A stretch of DNA of 35,861 bases from Omnitrophica bacterium GWA2_41_15 (GTDB lineage: Bacteria > Omnitrophota > Gorgyraeia > Gygaellales > UBA12090), in the NCBI GenBank assembly GCA_919901925.1, contig CAKKQA010000100.1, positions 1 through 35,861 on the forward strand. The letters are read 5' to 3'. Shown here piece by piece: positions 25,373 to 32,226 of the stretch. Every line of letters begins with the position of its first letter. The first letter of the stretch is position 1. Under the pieces are notes generated by a model, which did no database searches, was not told the origin of the DNA, and saw only the letters and a list, made by a program, of their open reading frames with translations. The translations under genes were made by a program, and so were the position numbers.

Positions 25373-26277
25373 TTCTTAGGCCTCCTCTTTGCCTTAAGAT
25401 CCGCGGCGGTATCAACTACCTTGGCCTTCAGCAATTTTTTGGAAGCCTTATCATCTGTCCCCGCATCTTTTTCAACCAATTCAATTATTTTCTCTCCGAC
25501 CTTCTCAACTTCCTGCTCTGTTACCACTATCTCCCGCGTTTCTTCAACTTGCGGCTTAATGGGTTTAACATTAGCCTGGGCTAAATAATCAAGGAAACCC
25601 TTCCTGCCTTCGGCTACCGATTCCGCCACAAGCGAGGTGATCATTTTTATCGACTTTATAGCGTCGTCGTTTCCGGGAATAGGATACGTGATCATATCCG
25701 GGTCACAATTGGTATCAATAAGCGCGACGATGGGCATCTTAAGCTTTCTAGCCTCGGCGATAGCAGTACTTTCTTTTTTGGAGTCGATGATAAACAGCGC
25801 TCCGGGAAGCCGCTCCATATTCTTGATGCCGCCGAAATTCCTCTCCAGCTTATCGTGCTCTTTCATCATAAGCGAGATTTCCTTTTTGGAAAACCCCTGC
25901 ATGCGGCCGTCTTCCTTCATCTTCTCTATATCCTTAAGCCGCGTTATTGACTTTTTGATAGTAGCGAAATTAGTCATCAGCCCGCCCGGCCAGCGGTGGT
26001 CAACAAAATACATCCCGCAAGCCAGCGCCTGTTCTTTTACTGTTTCCTGCGCCTGCTTCTTTGTGCCGACAAAAAGGACCACCTCGCCTTTACGGGCCAG
26101 GTCTTTTAAGAAATCACGCGCCTTTTGAAGGAAATCCGCAGTCTTTTCCAGATCTATAATATAGATGGAACTGCGTTTCCCAAAGATATACGGAGCCATC
26201 TTTGGATTCCATCGTTTAGTCTGATGGCCAAAATGCACGCCTGCTTCCAATAATTGTTTAATCAATTCTTCTGCCAA
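25369..26277 (-). CDS. rpsB: Ribosomal protein S2, TTG start, extended C-terminus
   Basis: S2 (302 residues) lies on the small ribosomal subunit head. LLEAGVHFGHQTKRWNPKM, IYIIDLEKT, FVGTKKQAQ, YFVDHRWPGGLMTNF and PIVALIDTNCDPD are conserved. The start is a TTG at 26277, eight bases after AAGGAGG; this matches the family N-terminus LAEELIKQLLEAG. An upstream ATG would read through a repeat. About 65 extra C-terminal residues are rich in Glu, then Lys (VEKVGEKIIELVEKD to KAKRRPKK). The gene heads the rpsB-tsf-pyrH-frr operon. Confidence 0.96.
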   Translation of the reverse strand: MAEELIKQLLEAGVHFGHQTKRWNPKMAPYIFGKRSSIYIIDLEKTADFLQKARDFLKDLARKGEVVLFVGTKKQAQETVKEQALACGMYFVDHRWPGGLMTNFATIKKSITRLKDIEKMKEDGRMQGFSKKEISLMMKEHDKLERNFGGIKNMERLPGALFIIDSKKESTAIAEARKLKMPIVALIDTNCDPDMITYPIPGNDDAIKSIKMITSLVAESVAEGRKGFLDYLAQANVKPIKPQVEETREIVVTEQEVEKVGEKIIELVEKDAGTDDKASKKLLKAKVVDTAADLKAKRRPKK

Positions 26278-26300
26278 TGTAAGTCCCTCCTTAATAAAAT

Positions 26301-26370
26301 TGTCATTGCGAGCTGTAGTGACAGCACAATATGCTGTCACTACAATAATTGGTGACGAAGCATCAATCTC
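26301..26370. repeat. Nested repeats: a TGTAGTG hairpin inside a family C remnant
   Basis: TGTCATTGCGAG (start of a family C element) is followed abruptly by the palindrome TGTAGTGACAGCA ... TGCTGTCACTACA (26314-26344). The family C text then resumes as GTGACGAAGCATCAATCTC. The layout indicates that the hairpin element inserted into an older family C copy. Confidence 0.75.
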
Positions 26371-26400
26371 TTAACGACTCTGATTTAAATAACAAAAGCC

Positions 26401-26421
26401 GTATTTTCAAAAAGAAAATAC
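26401..26421 (-). promoter_or_regulatory. Leader hairpin upstream of rpsB
   Basis: GTATTTTC and GAAAATAC pair perfectly across an AAAAA/TTTTT loop inside the predicted 5' leader (TSS near 26442, start codon at 26277). It might take part in S2 autoregulation or be a simple stem. No T-tract follows on the minus strand, so a terminator is unlikely. Confidence 0.45.
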
Positions 26422-26448
26422 CCCTTTTCACATAAAGTTTAAACACAA

Positions 26449-26476
26449 ATTATAACACAAAAACAACAACTATCAA
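26449..26476 (-). promoter_or_regulatory. Sigma-70 promoter of rpsB-tsf-pyrH-frr
   Basis: On the minus strand, TTGATA (26476-26471) lies 16 bases from a perfect TATAAT (26454-26449). The leader to the TTG start of rpsB is about 165 bases and includes the nested repeats. Confidence 0.75.
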
Positions 26477-26494
26477 ATAAATTTTTCTTTTTTT

Positions 26495-26601
26495 CGTCAT
26501 TGCGAGGAACCCTCGCTTGACATACCAGTGACGAAGCAATCTCGTATTTAAGAACGTGATTGCTTCGTCGCCAGTACAAAACGACAGCTCCTCGCAATGA
26601 C
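26495..26601. repeat. Inverted repeat, family C, full copy
   Basis: Ends CGTCATTGCGAGGAACC and GCTCCTCGCAATGAC, with inner stem GTGACGAAGCAATC/GATTGCTTCGTCG. It lies in the 365-base gap between the MsbA-like gene and rpsB. The rest of that gap holds only the nested repeat, leader and promoter described here. Confidence 0.9.
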
Positions 26602-26642
26602 AAAAACGTTTATTTAGCCCAACCCGCAATATTGAGCATCCT

Positions 26643-28436
26643 TCACTCCACCCCTAGATTCTGCAGGTTATACAGCCGTTGATATAAGCCGTCTTGCGCG
26701 ATAAGTTCCTGATGAGTGCCTGACTGAACTATCCTGCCTTTATCAAGGGCGATAATTTTCGTGGCGTTCTTAACCGTAGATAAACGATGGGCGATAACAA
26801 ATACCGTCCTTCCCTGCATAACTCTATCAAGGGCATCCTGCACCAGGCGCTCTGATTCCGTATCAAGCTGGCTGGTTGCCTCGTCTAAAATAAGTATCGG
26901 CGGATTTTTTAACAGCGCCCGGGCGATTGCCAGCCTCTGCCTTTCCCCGCCGGAAAGTTTTGCCCCTCTGTCTCCGATAAAGGTATTATATCCGTCGGGA
27001 AGCTTGCTGATAAAATCATGCGCATTAGCCAGCCTTGCGGCATTTTCAACCTTTTCTATTCCCCCGTCTAAATGGCCATAGCTTATGTTTGCCAGTATCG
27101 TATCATTAAATAAAACCGTTTCTTGAGTAACTATCCCTATTTTAGACCTTAACGATTGAAAAGAAAAATTCCGGATATCTATTCCGTCGATAAGCACAAA
27201 ACCCTCTTGTGGGTCGTAAAACCTCGGGATAAGGTCAACCAAAGTGCTCTTACCTCCGCCGCTTGGGCCCACGACAGCAACTACTTCGCCGACATTAACA
27301 ATCAAGTTTATATCTTTTAAAACCTGATTTTCCTCATATTTGAAAGAAATTTTTTTAAATTCAATGATTTTCTTTATTTGCCCAAGTTCCACAGGCACAG
27401 CCGGCTCTCTGACAATAACAGGGGTCTCTAAAATCTCATAAATGCGCACATTAGCGGCCAACGCCTGCTGATTTATGGAATTAACTTGGGATAGCCTTTT
27501 TAGCGGACGAATCAAGGAAAACAGCGAACCCAGAAACAACCCCAGCACGCCGAATGAAATCTTGCCGCTGATTACATCCTTGCCTGCCCAGGCAAGGATA
27601 AATACGCCGAAAAGCACGCCGATAAATTCTGTCAGAGGATTTAAAAGAAGCGTGCGCTTGATCGCCTTCATTGCCAGCTTGTAATAATTGTAATTCTGTT
27701 TCCTGAATTTTTCTATCTCATACCCTTCCATTCCAAAGGCCTTGACAATCCTCACCCCGCTGATTGTCTCGACGAGAAGCGAGTTGATGTCCGCCATGCG
27801 TTCTTGAGAATTTTTGGAAATCCCGCGTAAAACCTTGCCTACTTTTATGATAGGAAAGGCAATCAAAGGGCCAAACAATAATGACAAAAGCGCCAGCTTC
27901 CAGTGGATATAAAATATAGTAATGGTAAAAATACCCACAAGAAAAGACTGGTAAACCAAGTCTGTAGTCCCGTATGAAAGGGCGTTCTCAACCAATTTCA
28001 CATCATTGGTAATCCTTGAAATAAGTTCGCCGGCGCGTTTGCGGGAGAAATACTCCAAAGACAGGTTTTGCATTTTCTGATAAAGCTGATCGCGGATATC
28101 CCGCACGCAAAGCTGGCCGATTTGTGACATATAATAGGAATAAAAGTAGTTAAATATCCCCTTAAGGAGGAATAAAAGAGGCAAAAATAACACCACTATG
28201 CCCAAAAGCTTCATTTGCGGTATAGAATTCAGGACGGAAACCATTACAGCAACTTTGGGAGGCAGGCTTACAGGAAAAATAATCTTGCCGTTGTTAAAGA
28301 CTTTATCGGTTACAGGCACAATCATAGCTATAGAAACCCAGTCAAAAACGCTGGATATAGCCATATACATGACCGCTAAACCCAAAATGCCCTTATGCGG
28401 CTTCAAAAACCTTATAAATCGAATATAATCTTTCAT
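26643..28436 (-). CDS. MsbA-like lipid exporter (ABC half-transporter)
   Basis: From the ATG at 28436 the protein has 597 residues. The N-terminal half has about six membrane segments (DYIRFIRFLKPHKG to about residue 320). The C-terminal ATPase has Walker A VGPSGGGKST, Q-loop IVTQETVLFNDT, signature LSGGERQRLAIARALL, Walker B ILILDEATSQLD and switch His in VIAHRLSTVK. Fused exporters of this type flip lipid A-core or other lipids. The lpxB pair across the divergent gap supports lipid A, as in other bacteria where these genes cluster. A TTG start 14 codons upstream is rejected because the promoter overlaps it. Confidence 0.9.
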   Translation of the reverse strand: MKDYIRFIRFLKPHKGILGLAVMYMAISSVFDWVSIAMIVPVTDKVFNNGKIIFPVSLPPKVAVMVSVLNSIPQMKLLGIVVLFLPLLFLLKGIFNYFYSYYMSQIGQLCVRDIRDQLYQKMQNLSLEYFSRKRAGELISRITNDVKLVENALSYGTTDLVYQSFLVGIFTITIFYIHWKLALLSLLFGPLIAFPIIKVGKVLRGISKNSQERMADINSLLVETISGVRIVKAFGMEGYEIEKFRKQNYNYYKLAMKAIKRTLLLNPLTEFIGVLFGVFILAWAGKDVISGKISFGVLGLFLGSLFSLIRPLKRLSQVNSINQQALAANVRIYEILETPVIVREPAVPVELGQIKKIIEFKKISFKYEENQVLKDINLIVNVGEVVAVVGPSGGGKSTLVDLIPRFYDPQEGFVLIDGIDIRNFSFQSLRSKIGIVTQETVLFNDTILANISYGHLDGGIEKVENAARLANAHDFISKLPDGYNTFIGDRGAKLSGGERQRLAIARALLKNPPILILDEATSQLDTESERLVQDALDRVMQGRTVFVIAHRLSTVKNATKIIALDKGRIVQSGTHQELIAQDGLYQRLYNLQNLGVE

Positions 28437-28445
28437 AGCTTTGAA

Positions 28446-28474
28446 ATTATAACAGACTTCTCTATGCACCACAA
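28446..28474 (-). promoter_or_regulatory. Promoter of the MsbA-like gene, near-leaderless
   Basis: TTGTGG (28474-28469), a 17-base spacer and a perfect TATAAT (28451-28446). Only nine bases separate the -10 box from the ATG at 28436, so the message should begin within about three bases of the start codon. Confidence 0.7.
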
Positions 28475-28490
28475 GCAATTTATTGTCTGA

Positions 28491-28537
28491 AACCTCGGGG
28501 GTTGGATGTTGCTTGACTAGTTGAAACCCCCGAGGTT
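28491..28537. repeat. GC-rich hairpin AACCTCGGGGGTT
   Basis: AACCTCGGGGGTT and AACCCCCGAGGTT form a strong stem with a loop of about 20 bases. It lies in the divergent gap between the MsbA-like gene and the oxidoreductase. The rest of that 329-base gap holds one family C element and two promoters. Confidence 0.75.
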
Positions 28538-28566
28538 GGGTGTCACCATCATTAGAAATTCCTCAT

Positions 28567-28674
28567 CGTCATTGCGAGGAGCTTTCTCTTGGCTAAGGCG
28601 ACGAAGCAATCTCTTTTTTAAAAACGCGATTGCTTCGTCACTTATATGCCAAACGACGGTTCCTCGCAATGACG
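28567..28674. repeat. Inverted repeat, family C, full copy
   Basis: Ends CGTCATTGCGAGGAGC and GGTTCCTCGCAATGACG, inner stem GCGACGAAGCAATC/GATTGCTTCGTC, centre TTTTTTAAAAACG. Confidence 0.9.
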
Positions 28675-28729
28675 ATGTAGGGATTTTCCCCGTTCACTAA
28701 CCAGTCACTCTGGCTTTAATGCTTTTTTC

Positions 28730-28758
28730 TTGCCTTCTTCCTTCCTATATGTTATCTT
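28730..28758 (+). promoter_or_regulatory. Promoter of the oxidoreductase-lpxB pair, leaderless
   Basis: TTGCCT (28730-28735), a 17-base spacer and TATCTT (28753-28758). Seven bases then lead to the ATG at 28766, so transcription should start at or next to the A of the start codon. No ribosome site is present. Confidence 0.6.
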
Positions 28759-28765
28759 ATTACCT

Positions 28766-29680
28766 ATGCCCAAAATCAACGTAGCCGTCATCGGCGCAGG
28801 CCGGCTTGGCTCTGCCCACGCCCGTGTATATAGCGAGTTACCCCATGCTAACCTTATTGGCATATGCGATGTCGAACACTCCAAAGCCGAAAGCATTGCC
28901 GCCTCATCTCAAACAAAAGCCTTTTTCTCTTATAACGAGCTTCTCGATAAAGTCCAGGCAGTCAGCATCGCCACCCCGACCAAAGCCCATTTCCAGATTA
29001 CCAAGGATTTTCTTTTGGCAGGAGTAAATGTCCTTGTTGAGAAGCCATTTACAACAACTTTGCCGGAAGCGGATGAATTGTTAAAAATCGCCAAAAAGAA
29101 GAAACTCATTGTTCAGGTCGGCCATATTGAAAGGTTCAATTCCGCTTTTCAGGCAATTAAAGATATCTGCAAAGAGCCTAAGTTTATCGAGGTCCACCGC
29201 CTAAGCGGCTTTCCCGGCCGCTCCCTTGACGTGGGCGTTGTCCTTGACCTGATGATCCACGACATTGACATTATCCTCGGCCTGGTAAATTCTCCGGTAA
29301 AACGCGTTGAGGCTGTAGGCATAAATGTTTTAACTGAATCTGAAGATATTGCCAATGCCCGCGTAACTTTCAAGAATGGCTGTGTCTGCAATTTAACTGC
29401 CAGCCGCATCTCCGACGAGTCAATGCGTAAAATCCGCGTATTTTTGAAAAATACTTATATTTCTCTGGACTATAAAAACGAAGAAGCGGATATTTACCGC
29501 AAAGACGGCGATAAAATCAACAAAGAATCCGTCTGGGTCAAAAAAGAAGAACCCTTAAAAAAAGAAATCGCCTCTTTCCTTGAATGCGTCTCCTCTAATA
29601 AAAGGCCGCTGGTCTCCGGCAAAGAAGGCCGCGAGGCCTTGCGAATAGCCCTAAAAATCCAAAGTCTTATATGGAAATGA
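28766..29680 (+). CDS. Gfo/Idh/MocA family oxidoreductase beside lpxB
   Basis: This 304-residue NAD(P)-dependent sugar dehydrogenase-type protein has the Rossmann motif INVAVIGAGRLGSAHAR at its start. The catalytic-lysine motif VEKPF follows at about residue 93, then VGHIERFNSAF and the C-terminal substrate domain with DLMIHDIDIILGL. Oxidoreductases of this family sit next to lpxA/lpxB in many bacteria. One of them, GnnA, oxidises UDP-GlcNAc at C3 for amide-linked lipid A. Whether this is GnnA cannot be told, because no GnnB transaminase is in view. I start at 28766, since upstream codons would be read from the promoter. Confidence 0.88.
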   Translation: MPKINVAVIGAGRLGSAHARVYSELPHANLIGICDVEHSKAESIAASSQTKAFFSYNELLDKVQAVSIATPTKAHFQITKDFLLAGVNVLVEKPFTTTLPEADELLKIAKKKKLIVQVGHIERFNSAFQAIKDICKEPKFIEVHRLSGFPGRSLDVGVVLDLMIHDIDIILGLVNSPVKRVEAVGINVLTESEDIANARVTFKNGCVCNLTASRISDESMRKIRVFLKNTYISLDYKNEEADIYRKDGDKINKESVWVKKEEPLKKEIASFLECVSSNKRPLVSGKEGREALRIALKIQSLIWK

Positions 29681-29696
29681 TTGCAAAGATAAAACG

Positions 29697-29800
29697 GATA
29701 AGGGGTAAGTGGTAAGCGATAAGGGTTAAGTAAAAAAGAAAAAAGAAATTAGGTTTTGTTTTTGGTTTTTCCTTATCACTTAACCCTTCCCCCTTAACCC
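29697..29800. repeat. Palindromic repeat with GGTTAAG/GATAAGG words
   Basis: Left arm words GATAAGG, GGTAAG and GGGTTAAG mirror CCTTATCACTTAACCC and CCCTTAACCC on the right. The centre is A-rich (AAAAAAGAAAAAAG) then T-rich. It has the same design as family A with a different word, and it fills the gap before lpxB. Confidence 0.75.
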
Positions 29801-29815
29801 TCAAAGTAACCCTAC

Positions 29816-31174
29816 ATGATATCAAAGCGAATCCTCATCATCTCCGGCGAACCTTCGGGAGACCTGCAAGCCAGCCTGCTTGCCGCTAATCTAAAGCAAC
29901 TCGATAACCAAATAGAAATCTACGCCGTCGGTGGAGAGCATTTAAAGAAAACCGGCGCGCAAATTATCCACGACATAAAAGATTTAAGCGTCCTCGGACT
30001 TTTTGATGTCCTGCGTAAGCTGGATAAATTCAAAGCCTTAATGCGCTTCATCCTGGAAGAAATCGAACGCTTAAAACCCGAAGCGATAATCTTTGTGGAT
30101 TTCTCCGGCTTTAACCTGCGCTTAGCTAAAAAAATAAACAACAAAATCAAAACGATTTACTACATCTCTCCTCAAGTCTGGGCATCCCGTCAAGGAAGAG
30201 TCGCAACCATCAAAAAATATATTCAAAAGTTGATTGTCATCTTTAGGTTTGAACATGATTTCTACAAAAAATTCGGCATTGAGGCAGAATTCGTCGGCCA
30301 CCCAATGTTGGACGTCGGACGTCCAACATTGGAAAAACAGAAAGCACTCGCGGAATTCGGCTTAACAGAAACCGCGCCGATCTTCGCTCTTCTTCCCGGC
30401 TCAAGAGTCTCCGAAGTAAAAAAGATACTTCCGATAATGGCCAAAAGCGCGTCAATAATCAGAGAAACCATCCCTGAAGCGCAATTTGTAGTGGCAAAAG
30501 TCGCGCACATCGACGCAAAAATCTACGAAAAAATATTAGCCAAACAAACGGGTTTGATAAATCAAACCCGTACAGGCATACCGCAACACACCTGTAGGGG
30601 CGCCATTTATGGCGCCCGCAATAATACAACAACACACGATGTAGAGGCGCCATTTATCCCGCCCGAAGGCACACGACGACCACCCTGTAGGGGCGTCATT
30701 TATGACGCCCGCAATAATGCGACAGCACGCACTGTAGGGGCGCGATTTATCGCGCCCGAAGATAAGCAACTTTCCTATTGCTTTAAACTCATCGAATCCC
30801 AACCCTACGACTGCATCAACGTAGCGGACTTCGTCCTGGTCGCCTCCGGCACCGCGACTTTAGAAACTGCCATTATGGCCAAACCAAATGTGATTATCTA
30901 CAAAATGGGCCTGCTTAATTATATGCTTTATCGGCCGATGATAAAAGTGCCTTATATAGGAATGGAAAATATTGTGGCAGGAAAAATGCTAGCTCCGGAG
31001 TTTATCCAGTTTAAAGCCAAGCCCAAAGTAATTGCCTCAACTGTCCTGAATATTTTTATGAATAAAGAAAGGCTGGATGAATTACAGAAGGATTTTAGAG
31101 AATTAAAAGAAAGGCTGGGCCCACCCAACGCCCCTCTTCGCGCCGCAGAATCAATCTTATCATTCCTGAAATAA
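29816..31174 (+). CDS. lpxB: Lipid-A-disaccharide synthase with repeat-derived insert
   Basis: LpxB joins UDP-2,3-diacylglucosamine to lipid X to make the lipid A disaccharide. The 452-residue protein has ILIISGEPSGDLQAS at the start. AVGGEHLKKTGA, YYISPQVWASRQGR, VGHPMLD, LLPGSRVSEVK and ADFVLVASGTATLE match family GT19. E. coli LpxB has 382 residues; the excess is almost exactly the 73-residue stretch 245-317, encoded by hairpin repeats, after which the LpxB sequence resumes. A smaller palindrome encodes VGRPTL (167-172). The frame is intact throughout. No good ribosome site is seen; it is probably co-transcribed with the oxidoreductase. Confidence 0.93.
   Translation: MISKRILIISGEPSGDLQASLLAANLKQLDNQIEIYAVGGEHLKKTGAQIIHDIKDLSVLGLFDVLRKLDKFKALMRFILEEIERLKPEAIIFVDFSGFNLRLAKKINNKIKTIYYISPQVWASRQGRVATIKKYIQKLIVIFRFEHDFYKKFGIEAEFVGHPMLDVGRPTLEKQKALAEFGLTETAPIFALLPGSRVSEVKKILPIMAKSASIIRETIPEAQFVVAKVAHIDAKIYEKILAKQTGLINQTRTGIPQHTCRGAIYGARNNTTTHDVEAPFIPPEGTRRPPCRGVIYDARNNATARTVGARFIAPEDKQLSYCFKLIESQPYDCINVADFVLVASGTATLETAIMAKPNVIIYKMGLLNYMLYRPMIKVPYIGMENIVAGKMLAPEFIQFKAKPKVIASTVLNIFMNKERLDELQKDFRELKERLGPPNAPLRAAESILSFLK
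30302..30332. repeat. 31-base palindrome inside lpxB
   Basis: CCAATGTTGGACGTC and GACGTCCAACATTGG are inverted copies around a single central base (position 30317). It is read in frame as residues after VGHP: MLDVGRPTLE. Confidence 0.85.
30548..30766. repeat. Array of family D hairpins inside lpxB
   Basis: The units are one ATAAAT-type hairpin (GGGTTTGATAAATCAAACCC) and four ATTTAT-type hairpins. The stems are GGGGCGCC/GGCGCCC, a mismatched GAGGCGCC/CCCGCCC, GGGGCGTC/GACGCCC and GGGGCGCG/CGCGCCC. Two units are read as CRGAIYGARNN and CRGVIYDARNN. The other two are read in another frame as VEAPFIPPE and VGARFIAPE. Confidence 0.93.
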
Positions 31175-31196
31175 CCTCTTCCCGCGGCCCCGCTAT

Positions 31197-31225
31197 TGTA
31201 GTGGCGGCACAGTGTGCCGCCACTA
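31197..31225. repeat. TGTAGTGGCGGCACA hairpin
   Basis: TAGTGGCGGCACA and TGTGCCGCCACTA form a near-perfect stem after the lpxB stop. It is the same type as the element nested at 26314-26344 and may end the lpxB transcript. Confidence 0.75.
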
Positions 31226-31244
31226 AAGAAAAACCCTCCCTATC

Positions 31245-31273
31245 TTGACTTTTAGGCGCAAAAGTAGTATATT
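31245..31273 (+). promoter_or_regulatory. Promoter of the MNT-HEPN gene, leaderless
   Basis: TTGACT (31245-31250), a 17-base spacer and TATATT (31268-31273). Seven bases separate the -10 box from the ATG at 31281, so the message should be leaderless. No ribosome site is present. Confidence 0.75.
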
Positions 31274-31280
31274 GGCAATT

Positions 31281-32123
31281 ATGAGAAAAGAGATTAAGCT
31301 TTTGGAAAAATACTTTTCTGGCCTGCAGGATGTTAACGCGGCTTTTTTGTTTGGCTCCCATGCCAAAAAAACAGCAGGAAAGATTTCAGACTGGGATATC
31401 GGAGTTTATTTTAAACCCCGTACCCCGGGCAATACGGAATACGAAGAAACAAACAAACGCTATCCTTTAGAAAATAAAATCTGGAATAAACTGGTTGATA
31501 TATTAAAAACCGATAATGTTGACCTTGTTGTTTTAAACCGCGCCCCTTCAAATATCGCGGCTAGCGTCTTAAGCAGCGGCATCCCGCTATCTATCAAAAA
31601 TAGAAAGCTTCTATGGGACTTTATCATCTTGACAATGCGCCAAGCAGAAGACTATAGAGATTTCGTAGATAGCTATTACGCGATTTCCCAGCGTTCGTCT
31701 TCCTTGAACCCCGCGGATAGGGAAAGATTAAAGAAAATCGTAGATTTTATAGAACAGGAAATGACGTCATGCGGATATTTTTCTAAATTTGCTTTTTCTG
31801 ACTATCAGGATGCCCACAAACGCAGGGACATAGAACGATGGGTGGAAAATCTAATCAATTCGGCAATTGACGCGGGAGAAATCATTTTAGCTTCGGAAAA
31901 GAAAAAAATCCCCGATTATTATAAAGATGTTTTTATCCAGTTGGGATTACTGCCTCAATTTAAAGGTATGGATGTTGAGAAGTTTACCGGCTGGGTAAAA
32001 TTGCGCAATATACTCGCTCACGAATATCTGGATATAAAATGGCAGCGTATAAGTGATTTCATCAAAAGCTGTCTGCCTCATTTTACCGCCTTTTTGGCAA
32101 ATACCAAAAAATTCCTTAGGTAA
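31281..32123 (+). CDS. Fused MNT nucleotidyltransferase-HEPN protein
   Basis: This single 280-residue protein joins two domains usually encoded by a toxin-antitoxin pair. Residues 1-105 are a minimal nucleotidyltransferase with FLFGSHAKKTAGKISDWDIG (Gly25-Ser26, Asp37, Asp39) and a third acid in NVDLVVL (Asp81). The C-terminal part (about 110-280) is a HEPN domain ending in RNILAHEYL, the R-x4-H-x-Y motif (Arg242, His247, Tyr249). In MntA-HepT pairs, MntA AMPylates that tyrosine of the HepT RNase. All key residues are present, so both activities could be live; function here is inferred. The start follows a strong promoter. Confidence 0.88.
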   Translation: MRKEIKLLEKYFSGLQDVNAAFLFGSHAKKTAGKISDWDIGVYFKPRTPGNTEYEETNKRYPLENKIWNKLVDILKTDNVDLVVLNRAPSNIAASVLSSGIPLSIKNRKLLWDFIILTMRQAEDYRDFVDSYYAISQRSSSLNPADRERLKKIVDFIEQEMTSCGYFSKFAFSDYQDAHKRRDIERWVENLINSAIDAGEIILASEKKKIPDYYKDVFIQLGLLPQFKGMDVEKFTGWVKLRNILAHEYLDIKWQRISDFIKSCLPHFTAFLANTKKFLR

Positions 32124-32141
32124 TTTGTAAAATCCTCACAT

Positions 32142-32185
32142 CGTCATTGCGAGGAACCCTTAATTGACATGTCTGTGACGAAGCA
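32142..32185. repeat. Inverted repeat, family C, left half only
   Basis: CGTCATTGCGAGGAACCC is followed by GTGACGAAGCA, and the element then stops. The rest of the gap to 32226 holds nothing I recognise. Confidence 0.75.
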
Positions 32186-32226
32186 AACCCACTTTTAAAG
32201 CATATACGATACCGCTAATCCACCGT

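Noticed and set aside
26278-26340. ATG start for rpsB further upstream
   Set aside because: It lies in the nested repeat. AAGGAGG with a TTG at 26277 gives the conserved S2 N-terminus.
28437-28478. Start of the MsbA-like gene at an upstream TTG
   Set aside because: This stretch contains the TATAAT and part of the promoter; MKDYIRFIRFLKPHKG is the typical N-terminus.
30548-30766. lpxB as a broken pseudogene
   Set aside because: The frame is uninterrupted through all five units, and the conserved C-terminal motifs follow in the same frame.
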